Below are positions 28,001 through 40,824 of a stretch of 64,000 nucleotides of DNA, piece after piece (position 1 is the stretch's first letter; every line of letters begins with the position of its first letter). This DNA comes from Haliclystus octoradiatus (lineage: Eukaryota > Cnidaria > Staurozoa > Stauromedusae > Haliclystidae). The translations under genes were made by a program, and so were the position numbers. The notes below the pieces were generated by a model, which saw only the letters and a list, made by a program, of their open reading frames with translations, did no database searches and had not been told where the DNA came from. The stretch spans positions 3,383,543 to 3,447,542 of the forward strand of contig OU744452.1 of NCBI GenBank assembly GCA_916610825.1, read 5' to 3'.

Positions 28001-28791
28001 ATCATTTTGGTCATTTTGAATTACCTTGGGAATGAGACATTGTTTTTGGTCATTTTGAACAGCCTTGGAAATTATCCATTGCTTTTTGTTATTTTGAACT
28101 CCCATCATTTTTTTTGATAATTTTGAACTTCCATGGGACTCAGGCATTGTGTTTGGTCATTTTAAACATTATTGGGAATTATACATTGTTTTTTGTCATT
28201 TTGCTGTAGATTGGGAGTTAGAATATGTTTTTGATCATTTTGCACACCTTTGGGAATTAGACATTGTTTTAGATCATTTTAAATTCCCACAGGAGTTATG
28301 CATCATTTTCGTCATTTTGGGACTCTTTTATGAGTTATGCGTAATTTTGATCATTTTGCACTCTTTCGAGAATTAGGCATTACTTTTGGTCAGTTTGAAC
28401 ACCCATGGGACTTATGCATCATGTTTGGTCATTTTGAACTCCTTTGGGAGTTATCTATTGTTTTCGGTCAAATTGAACTCTCTTCGGAGTTATGTATCAT
28501 TCTTTGTCATTTTGCACTCCCTTGGGAATTAGGCATTGCTTTTTGTTATTTTGAACTCCCATCATTGTTTCTGGTCATTTTAAAATCCCATGGGAGTTAT
28601 GCATCATTTTGATTATTTTGAATTACCTTGGGATTAGACATTGTTTTGGTCATTTTGATCTCTATTGTTAATTATACATCATTTTTGGTCATTTAGCACA
28701 CCCTTTGGAATTAAATATTGTTTTTGGTCATTTTAAACACTGTTGGTAGTTGTTCATCATTTATGGCCATTTTAGGACTCTTTTATGAGTT
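16013..28791 (+). repeat. type B higher-order array, 2427-bp unit x5
   Basis: Landmarks repeat at exactly 2427 bp: TTATGGGTCATTTTGCAG sites at 16656, 19083, 21510, 23937 and 26364, then 28792 (2428). A lead-in of the same type starts at 16013. Units are almost identical over 12 kb. Variants have a graded distribution. 'TTTGATGATTTTGAACTC' is in the unit portions around 17890, 20317 and 22744 but not around 25170 or 27600. 'TTATTAATTCTCTTAGG' is only near 19870 and 22297. 'TATACATTG' replaces 'TAGACATTG' near 18470, 20897, 23324, 25751 and 28179. Each unit spans about 62 monomers. Confidence 0.94.
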
Positions 28792-31700
28792 ATGGGTCAT
28801 TTTGCAGTCTTTCAACAATTAGGCATTACTTTTGGGAACTTGGAACTCAATTGGGAGTTAATCATCCTGTTTGGTCGTTCTGAACTTCCATGGGACATAG
28901 GCATTGTTTTTGGTAATTTTGCACAACCTTGGAAATTAGACATTGTTTTTATTGATTTTGAACTCTCTTGGTAGTTATGTATCATTTTTGGTCACTTTGG
29001 ACTTTCTTATGAGTTATGCGTCATTTTGATCATTTTGCACTCTTTCGAGAATTAGGCATTACTATTGGTCATGTTGAACTCCCCTGGAGTTATGCCTCAT
29101 GTTTGGTCGTTTTGAACTTCCATGGGACTCAGGCATTGTTTTTGGTCATTTTGAACTCTTTTATGAGTTATGCATCACTTTGCACTCTCTTGGGAATTGG
29201 GCATTGTTTTTTGTCATTTTGCACATTATTGGGAATTAGACATTGTTTTTTGTCATTTTGCACTACCTTGGGAATTAGAATATGTTTTTGGTCATCTTGC
29301 ACACCTTTGGAAATTAGACATTGTTTTTGGTCATTTTGTGAACACTCTTGGTAGTTATGCATTGGTTTTGTTCATTTTGAACTCCCTTGGAAGTTATGCA
29401 TCATGATTGGTCATTTTGAACTCCCTTGGGAATTAGGCATTGGTTTTTGTTATTTTGAACTCCCATCATTGTTTCTGGACATTTTAAAATCCCATGGGAG
29501 TTATGCATCATTTTGGTCATTTTGAATTACCTTGGGAGTTATGCATTGTTTTTGGTCATTTTGAACTCTTTTATAAGTTATGCATCATTTTGCACTCTAT
29601 AGAGAATTATGCATTGTTTTTTGTCATTTTGCACATTCTTGGGAATTAGACATTGTTTTTTGTCATTTTGCACTACCTTGGAAATTAGAATATGTTTTTG
29701 GTCATCTTGCACACCTTTTGAAATTAGACATTGTTTTTGGTCATTTTGTGAACACTCTTGGTAGTTATGAATCATTTATGGTAATTTTGGGACTCTTTTA
29801 TGATGTTTGCGTCAATTTGATCATTTTGAACTTTTTTGAGAATTAGGCATTGCTTTTGTTCATTTTGAACTCCCTTGGAAGTTATGCATCATGATTGGTC
29901 ATTTTGAACTCCCTTGGGAGTTATGCATTGTTTTTGGTCATTTTGAACTCTTTTATAAGTTATGCATCATTTTGCACTCTATAGAGAATTAGGCATGGTT
30001 TTTGGTCATTTTGCACACCCTTGAAAATTAGGCATTTTTTTAGGTCTATTTGAACTCCAATCATTGTTTTTGGTAATTTTGAACAGCGTTGGGAATTATC
30101 CATTGCTTTTTGTTATTTTGAACTCCCATCATGGTTTTTGGTAATTATGAACTCTCTCGGGAGTTACGCAACATTCTTGATAATTTTGAACTTCCATGGG
30201 ACTCGGTATTTTTTTGGTCATTTTAAACACTTTTATGAGATATGCATCATTTGCACTCTCTTGGGAATTAGACAAAAGATTTGTGATATTGCACTCCCTT
30301 GTGATTTAGGCATTGTTTTTTATCATTTTACACATTCTTGAGAATTAGACATTGTATTTTGTCATTTTGCATTACATTGGGAATTAGAATATGTTTTTGG
30401 TCATTTTCCACACCTTTGGAAACTGGACATTGTTTTAGATCATTTTTAACTCCCATGGGAGTTATGCATCATTTTCGTCATTTTGGGACTCTTTTATGAG
30501 TTATGCGTAATTTTGATCATTTTGCACTCTTTGGAGAATTAGGCATTACTTTTGGTCATTTTCAAATAACATAGGATTTATGCATCATGTATGGTGATTT
30601 TGAACTCCTTTGGGAGTTATCTATTGTTTTTGGTCAAATTAAGCTCTCTTCGGAGTTATGTATCATTCTTGGTCGTTTTGCACTCTCTCCATAATTAGGC
30701 ATTACTTTTGGCCATTTTGAAATCTATTGGTAATTATACATCATTTTTGGTCATTTTGGACACCCTTTGAAATTAGGAATTGTTTTTGGTAATTTTGCAC
30801 CCTTTTGGAAATTAGACATCGTTTTTGGTCATTTTGAACACTCTTGGTAGTTATGCATCATTTATGGTCATTTTGGGACTGTTTTATGAGTTATTCGCCA
30901 TTTTAGTCATTTTGAACTTTTCTGAGAATTAGGCATCGCATTTGTATATTTTTAACTCCCTTGGAAGTTATGTATCATTCTTGGTCATTTTGCACTCCCT
31001 TGGGAATTAGGCATTGGTTTTTGTTATTTTGAACTCCCATCATTGTTTCTGGACATTTTAAAATCCCATGGGAGTTATGCATCATTTTGGTCATTTTGAA
31101 TTACCTTGGGATTAGACATTGTTTTGGTCATTTTGAACTCTATTGTTAATTATACATCATTTTTGGTCATTTAGCACACCCTTTGGAATTTACTATTGTT
31201 TTTGGTCTTTTTAAACACTGTTGGTAGTTGTTCATCATTTATGGCCATTTTGGGACTCTTTTATGAGTTATGGGTCATTTTGCAGTCTTTCAAGAATTAG
31301 GCATTACTTTTGGGAACTTGGAGCTCAATTGGGAGTTAATCATCATGTTTGGTCGTTTTGAACGTCCATGGGACATAGGCATTGTTTTTGGTCATTTTGC
31401 ACAATCTTGGAAATTAGACATTGTTTTTATTCATTTTGAACTCTCTTGGTAGTTATGTATCATTTTTGGTCACTTTGGACTTTTTTATAAGTTATGCGTC
31501 ATTTTGATCATTTTGCACTCTTTCGAGAATTAGGCATTACTGTTGGTCATGTTGAACTCCCCTGGAGTTATGCCTTATGTTTGGTCGTTTTGAACTTCCA
31601 TGGGACTCAGGCATTGTTTTTTGTCATTTTGAACTCTTTTATGAGTTATGCATCACTTTGCACTCTCTTGGGAATTGGGCATTGTTTTTTGTCATTTTGC

Positions 31701-33747
31701 ACATTATTGGGAATTAGACATTGTTTTTTGTCATTTTGCACTACCTTGGGAATTAGAATATGTTTTTGGTCATCTTGCACACCTTTGGAAATTAGACATT
31801 GTTTTTGGTCATTTTGTGAACACTCTTGGTAGTTATGCATTGGTTTTGTTCATTTTGAACTCCCTTGGAAGTTATGCATCATGATTGGTCATTTTGAACT
31901 CCCTTGGGAATTAGGCATTGGTTTTTGTTATTTTGAACTCCCATCATTGTTTCTGGACATTTTAAAATCCCATGGGAGTTATGCATCATTTTGGTCATTT
32001 TGAATTACCTTGGGAGTTATGCATTGTTTTTGGTCATTTTGAACTCTTTTATAAGTTATGCATCATTTTGCACTCTATAGAAAATTATGCATTGTTTTTT
32101 GTCATTTTGCACATTCTTGGGAATTAGACATTGTTTTTTGTCATTTTGCACTACCTTGGAAATTAGAATATGTTTTTGGTCATCTTGCACACCTTTTGAA
32201 ATTAGACATTGTTTTTGGTCATTTTGTGAACACTCTTGGTAGTTATGAATCATTTATGGTAATTTTGGGACTCTTTTATGATGTTTGCGTCAATTTGATC
32301 ATTTTGAACTTTTTTGAGAATTAGGCATTGCTTTTGTTCATTTTGAACTCCCTTGGAAGTTATGCATCATGATTGGTCATTTTGAACTCCCTTGGGAGTT
32401 ATGCATTGTTTTTGGTCATTTTGAACTCTTTTATAAGTTATGCATCATTTTGCACTCTATAGAGAATTAGGCATGGTTTTTGGTCATTTTGCACACCCTT
32501 GAAAATTAGGCATTTTTTTAGGTCTATTTGAACTCCAATCATTGTTTTTGGTAATTTTGAACAGCGTTGGGAATTATCCATTGCTTTTTGTTATTTTGAA
32601 CTCCCATCATGGTTTTTGGTAATTATGAACTCTCTCGGGAGTTACGCAACATTCTTGATAATTTTGAACTTCCATGGGACTCGGTATTTTTTTGGTCATT
32701 TTAAACACTTTTATGAGATATGCATCATTTGCACTCTCTTGGGAATTAGACAAAAGATTTGTGATATTGCACTCCCTTGTGATTTAGGCATTGTTTTTTA
32801 TCATTTTACACATTCTTGAGAATTAGACATTGTATTTTGTCATTTTCCATTACATTGGGAATTAGAATATGTTTTTGGTCATTTTCCACACCTTTGGAAA
32901 CTGGACATTGTTTTAGATCATTTTTAACTCCCATGGGAGTTATGCATCATTTTCGTCATTTTGGGACTCTTTTATGAGTTATGCGTAATTTTGATCATTT
33001 TGCACTCTTTGGAGAATTAGGCATTACTTTTGGTCATTTTCAAATAACATAGGATTTATGCATCATGTATGGTGATTTTGAACTCCTTTGGGAGTTATCT
33101 ATTGTTTTTGGTCAAATTAAGCTCTCTTCGGAGTTATGTATCATTCTTGGTCGTTTTGCACTCTCTCCATAATTAGGCATTACTTTTGGCCATTTTGAAA
33201 TCTATTGGTAATTATACATCATTTTTGGTCATTTTGGACACCCTTTGAAATTAGGAATTGTTTTTAGTAATTTTGCACCCTTTTGGAAATTAGACATCGT
33301 TTTTGGTCATTTTGAACACTCTTGGTAGTTATGCATCATTTATGGTCATTTTGGGACTGTTTTATGAGTTATTCGCCATTTTAGTCATTTTGAACTTTTT
33401 TGAGAATTAGGCATCGCATTTGTATATTTTTAACTCCCTTGGAAGTTATGTATCATTCTTGGTCATTTTGCACTCCCTTGGGAATTAGGCATTGGTTTTT
33501 GTTATTTTGAACTCCCATCATTGTTTCTGGACATTTTAAAATCCCATGGGAGTTATGCATCATTTTGGTCATTTTGAATTACCTTGGGATTAGACATTGT
33601 TTTGGTCATTTTGAACTCTATTGTTAATTATACATCATTTTTGGTCATTTAGCACACCCTTTGGAATTTACTATTGTTTTTGGTCTTTTTAAACACTGTT
33701 GGTAGTTGTTCATCATTTATGGCCATTTTGGGACTCTTTTATGAGTT
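28792..33747 (+). repeat. type C higher-order array, 2 x 2478 bp
   Basis: Units 28792-31269 and 31270-33747. Later parts are nearly identical at a 2478-bp offset, for example the 'CATGGGACTCGGTATTTT' variant at about 30195 and 32673, 'CATCATGTATGGTG' at about 30584 and 33062, and 'TTTGGAGAATTAGG' at about 30530 and 33008. The first 200-300 bp of the first unit still carries type B variants (TTTCAACAATTAGG), so the B/C transition lies inside it. Confidence 0.9.
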
Positions 33748-35737
33748 ATGGGTCATTTTGCAGTCTTTCAAGAATTAGGCATTACTTTTGGGAACTTGGA
33801 GCTCAATTGGGAGTTAATCATCATGTTTGGTCGTTTTGAACGTCCATGGGACATAGGCATTGTTTTTGGTCATTTTGCACAATCTTGGAAATTAGACATT
33901 GTTTTTATTCATTTTGAACTCTCTTGGTAGTTATGTATCATTTTTGGTCACTTTGGACTTTTTTATAAGTTATGCGTCATTTTGATCATTTTGCACTCTT
34001 TCGAGAATTAGGCATTACTGTTGGTCATGTTGAACTCCCCTGGAGTTATGCCTTATGTTTGGTCGTTTTGAACTTCCATGGGACTCAGGCATTGTTTTTT
34101 GTCATTTTGAACTCTTTTATGAGTTATGCATCACTTTGCACTCTCTTGGGAATTGGGCATTGTTTTTTGTCATTTTGCACATTCTTGGGAATTAGACATT
34201 GTTTTTGGTCATTTTGTGAACACTCTTGGTAGTTATGAATCATTAATAGTCATTTTGGAACTCTTTTATGATGTTTGCGTCATTTTGATCATTTTGAACT
34301 TTTTTGAGAATTAGGCATTGCTTTTGTTCATTTTGAACTCCCTTGGAAGTTATGCATCATGATTGGTCATTTTGAACTCCCTTGGGAGTTATGCATTGTT
34401 TTTGGTCATTTTGAACTCTTTTATAAGTTATGCATCATTTTGCACTCTATAGAGAATTAGGCATGGTTTTTGGTCATTTTGCACACCCTTGAAAATTAGG
34501 CATTTTTTTAGGTCTATTTGAACTCCAATCATTGTTTTTGGTAATTTTGAACAGCGTTGGGAATTATCCATTGCTTTTTGTTATTTTGAACTCCCATCAT
34601 GGTTTTTGGTAATTATGAACTCTCTCGGGAGTTACGCAACATTCTTGATAATTTTGAACTTCCATGGGACTCGGTATTTTTTTGGTCATTTTAAACACTT
34701 TTATGAGATATGCATCATTTGCACTCTCTTGGGAATTAGACAAAAGATTTGTGATATTGCACTCCCTTGTGATTTAGGCATTGTTTTTTATCATTTTACA
34801 CATTCTTGAGAATTAGACATTGTATTTTGTCATTTTCCATTACATTGGGAATTAGAATATGTTTTTGGTCATTTTCCACACCTTTGGAAACTGGACATTG
34901 TTTTAGATCATTTTTAACTCCCATGGGAGTTATGCATCATTTTCGTTATTTTGGGACTCTTTTATGAGTTATGCGTAATTTTGATCATTTTGCACTCTTT
35001 CGAGAATTAGGCATTACTTTTGGTCATTTTCAAATAACATAGGATTTATGCATCATGTATGGTGATTTTGAACTCCTTTGGGAGTTATCTATTGTTTTTG
35101 GTCAAATTAAGCTCTCTTCGGAGTTATGTATCATTCTTGGTCGTTTTGCACTCTCTCCATAATTAGGCATTACTTTTGGCCATTTTGAAATCTATTGGTA
35201 ATTATACATCATTTTTGATCATTTTGGACACCCTTTGGAATTAGGAATTGTTTTTGGTAATTTTGCACCCTTTTGGAAATTAGACATTGTTTTTGGTCAT
35301 TTTGAACACTCTTGGTAGTTATGCATCATTTATGGTAATTTTGGGACTGTTTTATGAGTTATTCGCCATTTTAGTCATTTTGAACTTTTTTGAGAATTAG
35401 GCATCGCATTTGTATATTTTTAACTCCCTTGGAAGTTATGTATCATTCTTGGTCATTTTGCACTCCCTTGGGAATTAGGCATTGCTTTTTGTTATTTTGA
35501 ACTCCCATCATTGTTTCTGGTCATTTGAAAATCCCATGGGAGTTATGCATCATTTTGGTCATTTTGAATTACCTTGGGATTAGACATTGTTTTGGTCATT
35601 TTGAACTCTATTGTTAATTATATATCATTTTTGGTCATTTAGCACACCCTTTGGAATTAACTATTGTTTTTGGTCATTTTAAACACTGTTGGTAGTTGTT
35701 CATCATTTATGGCCATTTTGGGACTCTTTTATGAGTT
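33748..35737 (+). repeat. third type C unit with ~488-bp internal deletion
   Basis: This unit is 1990 bp long instead of 2478. Alignment by landmarks keeps a 2478-bp offset up to about 34200 and 1990 bp afterwards. The material equivalent to about 31722-32210 is therefore absent. Both breakpoints fall in copies of TAGACATTGTTTTT, consistent with unequal recombination between two monomers of the same unit. Confidence 0.88.
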
Positions 35738-38433
35738 ATGGGTCATTTTGCAGTCTTTCAAGAATTAGGCATTACTTTTGGGAACTTGTAGCTCAATTGG
35801 GAGTTAATCATCATGTTTGGTTTTTTTGAACTTCCATGGGACATAGGCATTGTTTTTGGTCATTTTGCACAATCTTGGAAATTAGACATTGTTTTTATTC
35901 ATTTTGAACTCTTATGGTAGTTATGTATCATGTTTGGTCACTTTGGACTTTTTTATGAGTTATGCGTCATTTTGATCATTTCGCACTCTTTCGAGAATTA
36001 GGCATTACTGTTGGTCATGTTGAACTCCCCTGAAGTTATGCCTCATGTTTGGTCGTTTTGAACTTCCATGGGACTCAGGCATTGTTTTTGGTCATTTTGA
36101 ACTCTTTTATGAGTTATGCATCACTTTGCACTCTCTTGGGAATTGGGCATTGTTTTTTTGTCATTTTGCACTACCTTGGGAATTAGAATATGTTTTTGGT
36201 CATCTTGCACACCTTTGGAAATTAGACATTGTTTTTGGTCATTTTGTGAACACTCTTGGTAGTTGTGAATCATTTATGGTCATTTTGGGACTCTTTTATG
36301 ATGTTTGCGTCATTTTGATCATTTTGAACTTTTTTGAGAATTAGGCATTGCTTTAGTTCATTTTGAACTCCCTTGGAAGTTATGCATCATGATTGGTCAT
36401 TTTGAACTCCCTTGGGAGTTATGCATTGTTTTTGGTCATTTTGAACTCTTTTATAAGTTATGCATCATTTTGCACTCTATAGAGAATTAGGCATGGTTTT
36501 TGGTCATTTTGCACACCCTTGAAAATTAGGCATTTTTTTAGGTATATTTGAACTCCAATCATTGTTTTTGGTAATTTTGAACAGCGTTGGGAATTATCCA
36601 TTGCTTTTGGTTATTTAGAACTCCCATCATGGTTTTTGGTAATTATGAACTCTCTCGGGAGTTACGCAACATTCTTGATAATTTTGAACTTCCATGGGAC
36701 TCAAGCATTTTTTTGGTCATTTTAAACACTTTTATGAGATATGCATCATTTGCACTCTCTTGAGAATTAAGCAAAAGATTGGTGATATTGCACTCCCTTG
36801 GGATTTAGGCATTGTTTTTTATCATTTTACACATTCTTGAGAGTTAGACATTATATTTTGTCATTTTGCATTACATTGGGAATTAGAATATGTTTTTGGT
36901 CATTTTCCACACCTTTGTAAACTAGACATTGTTTTAAATCATTTTTAACTCCCATGGGAGTTATGCATCATTTTCGTCATTTTGGGACTCTTTTATGAGT
37001 TATGCGTAATTTTGATCATTTTGCACTCTTTCGAGAATTAGGCATTACTTTTGGTCATTTTCAAATAACATGGGATTTATGCAGCATGTTTGGTGATTTT
37101 GAACTCCTTCGGGAGTTATCTATTGTTTTTGGTCAAATTAAGCTCACTTCGGAGTTATGTATCATTCTTGGTCGTTTTGCACTCTCTCCATAATTAGATA
37201 TTACTTTTGGTCATTTTGAACACTCTTGGTAGTTATGCATCATTTATGGTCATTTTGGGACTGTTTTATGAGTTATTCGTCATTTTAGTCATTTGGAATT
37301 TTTTTGAGAATTAGGCATCACTTTTGTATATTTTGAACTCCCTTGGAAGTTATGCATCATGTTTGGTCATTTTGAACTCCCTTGGGAGTTATGCATCATG
37401 TTTGGTCGTTTTGAACTTCCATGCCACTTGGCATTGTTTTTAGTCATTTTGCACTCCTTTGGGAATTAGGTATTGTTTTTTATCATTTTGCACACCCTTG
37501 TTAATTAGAAATTGTTTTTTGTCATTTCGAAATCTATTGGGAATTATGCATCATTTTTGGTCACTTTGAGCTTCCAGGAGGCTCAGGCATTGTTCCCTGT
37601 CATTTTAAACTTCCATGGCAGTTATGCATCATTTTGGCCATTTTGAATTACCTTGGGAATTATCCATTGCTTTTTGTTATTTTAAAATCCCATCATTGTT
37701 TTTGATAATTTTTGACTCCCATGGGAGTTATGCATCATTTTCGTCATTTTGGGACTCTTTTATGAGTTATGCGTAATTTTGATCATTTTGCACTACATTG
37801 GAAATTAGAATATGTTTTTGGTCATTTTCCACACCTTTGGAAACTGGACATTGTTTTAGATCATTTTTAACTCCCATGGGAGTTATGCATCATTTTCGTC
37901 ATTTTGGGACTCTTTTATGAGTTATGCGTAATTTTGATCATTTTGCACTCTTTAGAGAATTAGGCATTACTTTTGGTCATTTTCAAATAACATAGGATTT
38001 ATGCATCATGTATGGTGATTTTGAACTTCTTTGGGAGTTATCTATTGTTTTTGGTCAAATTAAGCTCTCTTCGGAGTTATGTATCATTCTTGGTCGTTTT
38101 GCACTCTCTCCATAATTAGGCATTACTTTTGGCCATTTTGAACTCTATTGGTAATTATACATCATTTTTGGTCATTTTGGACACCCTTTGGAATTAGAAA
38201 TTGTTTTTGGTAATTTTGCACCCTTTTGGAAGTTAGACATTGTTTTTGGTCATTTTGAACACTCTTGGTAGTTATGCATCATTTATGGTCATTTTGGGAC
38301 TGTTTTATGAGTTATTCGCCATTTTAGTCATTTTGAACTTTTTTGAGAATTAGGCATCGCATTTGTATATTTTTAACTCCCTTGGAAGTTATGTATCATT
38401 CTTGGTCATTATGCACTCCCTTGGGAATTAGGC
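35738..38433 (+). repeat. hybrid C/F higher-order unit
   Basis: Begins C-like, then carries F markers (CATGCCACTTGGC near 37422, CTTCCAGGAGGCTC near 37570), then returns to C-like sequence (GTATGGTG near 38011). Spacing to the next copy is 2953 bp measured at the TTATGGGTCATTTTGCAG landmark (35738 to 38691) but 2542 bp at 37002 to 39544, so the copies differ by about 411 bp. It contains the unoccupied counterpart of the insertion target at 37940-37953. Confidence 0.75.
37940..37953 (+). other. empty-site counterpart of the insertion target
   Basis: ATTTTGCACTCTTT occurs here once, followed directly by AGAGAATTAGGCATTAC and, further on, CATAGGATTTATGCATCATG. The flanks match the left flank of the insert (before 40482) and the right flank (after 50380), so this is a paralogous copy of the site without the insertion. 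Confidence 0.85.
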
Positions 38434-38446
38434 ATTGCTTTTTGTT
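38434..38446 (+). other. duplication breakpoint microhomology, left
   Basis: ATTGCTTTTTGTT in ordinary satellite context (preceded by GGC, followed by ATTTTGAACTCCC). It is one of the two parental sequences of the duplication junction. Confidence 0.85.
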
Positions 38447-40481
38447 ATTTTGAACTCCCATCATTGTTTCTGGTCATTTGAAAATCCCATGGGAGTTATG
38501 CATCATTTTGGTCATTTTGAATTACCTTGGGATTAGACATTGTTTTGGTCATTTTGAACTCTATTGTTAATTATATATCATTTTTGGTCATTTAGCACAC
38601 CCTTTGGAATTAACTATTGTTTTTGGTCATTTTAAACACTGTTGGTAGTTGTTCATCATTTATGGCCATTTTGGGACTCTTTTATGAGTTATGGGTCATT
38701 TTGCAGTCTTTCAAGAATTAGGCATTACTTTTGGGAACTTGTAGCTCAATTGGGAGTTAATCATCATGTTTGGTCGTTTTGAACTTCCATGGGACATAGG
38801 CATTGTTTTTGGTCATTTTGCACAATCTTGGAAATTAGACATTGTTTTTATTCATTTTGAACTCTCTTGGTACTTATGTATCATTTTTGGTCACTTTGGA
38901 CTTTTTTATGAGTTATGCGTCATTTTGATCATTTTGCACTCTTTCGAGAATTAGGCATTACTGTTGGTCATGTTGAACTCCCCAGGAGTTATGCCTCATG
39001 TTTGGTCGTTTTGAACTTCCATGGGACTCAGGCATTGTTTTTGGTCATTTTGAACTCTTTTATGAGTTATGCATCACTTTGCACTCTCTTGGGAATTGGG
39101 CATTGTTTTTTTGTCATTTTGCACATTCTTGGGAATTATCCATTGCTTTTTGTTATTTTGAACTCCCATCATGGTTTTTGGTAATTATGAACTCTCTCGG
39201 GAGTTACGCAACATTCTTGATAATTTTGAACTTCCATGGGACTCAGGCATTTTTTTGGTCATTTTAAACACTTTTATGAGATATGCATCATTTGCACTCT
39301 CTTGGGAATTAAGCAAAAGATTGGTGATATTGCACTCCCTTGGGATTTAGGCATTGTTTTTTATCATTTTACACATTCTTGAGAATTAGACATTATATTT
39401 TGTCATTTTGCATTACATTGGGAATTAGAATATGTTTTTGGTCATTTTCCACACCTTTGTAAACTAGACATTGTTTTAGATCATTTTTAACTCCCATGGG
39501 AGTTATGCATCATTTTCGTCATTTTGGGACTCTTTTATGAGTTATGCGTAATTTTGATCATTTTGCACTCTTTCGAGAATTAGGCATTACTTTTGGTCAT
39601 TTTCAAATAACATGGGATTTATGCAGCATGTTTGGTGATTTTGAACTCCTTCGGGAGTTATCTATTGTTTTTGGTCAAATTAAGCTCTCTTCGGAGTTAT
39701 GTATCATTCTTGGTCGTTTTGCACTCTCTCCATAATTAGGCATTACTTCTGGTCATTTTGAACACTTTTGGTAGTTATGCATCATTTATGGTCATTTTGG
39801 GACTGTTTTATGAGTTATTCGTCATTTTAGTCATTTGGAATTTTTTTGAGAATTAGGCATCACTTTAGTATATTTTGAACTCCCTTGGAAGTTATGCATC
39901 ATGTTTGATCATTTTGAACTCCCTTGGGAGTTTTGCATCATGTTTGGTCGTTTTGAACTTCCATGCCACTTGGCATTGTTTTTAGTCATTTTGCACTCCT
40001 TTGGGAATTAGGCATTGTTTTTGATCATTTTGCACACCCTTGTTAATTAGAAATTGTTTTTTGTCATTTCGAAATCTATTGGGAATTATGCATCATTTTT
40101 GGTCACTTTGAGCTTCCAGGAGGCTCAGGCATTGTTCCTGGTCATTTTAAACTTCCATGGCAGTTATGCATCATTTTGGCCATTTTGAATTACCTTGGGA
40201 ATTATCCATTGCTTTTTGTTATTTTAAAATCCCATCATTGTTTTTGATAATTTTTGACTCCCATGGGAGTTATGCATCATTTTCGTCATTTTGGGACTCT
40301 TTTATGAGTTATGCGTAATTTTGATCATTTTGCACTACATTGGAAATTAGAATATGTTTTTGGTCATTTTCCACACCTTTGGAAACTGGACATTGTTTTA
40401 GATCATTTTTAACTCCCATGGGAGTTATGCATCATTTTCGTCATTTTGGGACTCTTTTATGAGTTATGCGTAATTTTGATC

Positions 40482-40495
40482 ATTTTGCACTCTTT
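40482..40495 (+). repeat. target-site duplication, left flank (copy 1)
   Basis: ATTTTGCACTCTTT directly precedes the first non-satellite base (TTGTTTCCTAAATAG). The identical 14-mer begins the satellite on the far side of the complete insert at 50367. Confidence 0.8.
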
Positions 40496-40516
40496 TTGTT
40501 TCCTAAATAGTAACTA

Positions 40517-40540
40517 TCAATGGAATGTTCGTTCCATTGA
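40517..40540 (+). other. perfect 9-bp stem hairpin at insert left end
   Basis: TCAATGGAA, loop TGTTCG, TTCCATTGA: nine perfectly paired bases starting 22 bp inside the insert boundary. A second smaller inverted repeat (AAGGGT-ACTA-ACCCTT) lies at 40579-40594. Their closeness to the presumed 3' end of the element could matter for RNA recognition, but that is speculation. Confidence 0.7.
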
Positions 40541-40790
40541 CATTACTACAGTTTTAACCTTCAACGTCCCTCATGGGAAAGGGTACTAACCCTTGATTCT
40601 TTATGGGTGTGTGATCGCTGGGAGGGAGGCTGCATGTCTCGAATAGTGTTCCTGTCCTAGTAATTATAACGGACTGTTTCTCTATCTGATTGTTGTATAT
40701 CACTGATTGTACAAAATTAATGTTATATAGCTACAGTGAAACTATTATATAAGACACTATTCTTTGGCATTGGATTAGTGGTCATTAAGA

Positions 40791-40824
40791 GAGGTGATCA
40801 CTATATTGAGGTGATCATTATATC
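40791..40824 (+). repeat. short 17-bp direct repeat
   Basis: GAGGTGATCACTATATT is followed immediately by GAGGTGATCATTATATC. Each contains the palindrome TGATCA. The same pair is at 46649-46682. No function is inferred. Confidence 0.6.

Larger units (their letters stand above)
1..40495 (+). repeat. 39-bp satellite array, left part
   Basis: Continuous tandem satellite. Successive GGTC(ATTTT) anchors are typically 39 bp apart, for example across 3110-3200, with indel variants. Three monomer flavours recur. The first has GAACTCC...GGGAGTTATGCATCAT, the second GCACTCC...GGGAATTAGGCATTG, and the third GAACTTCCATGGGACTCAGG. All are in the same orientation, and I saw no inverted segment. The + strand is strongly T-rich. 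Diverged monomers are arranged into longer, nearly identical higher-order units, which are listed separately. Nothing in this stretch looks like a gene. The satellite family is not one I can name. Confidence 0.97.
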
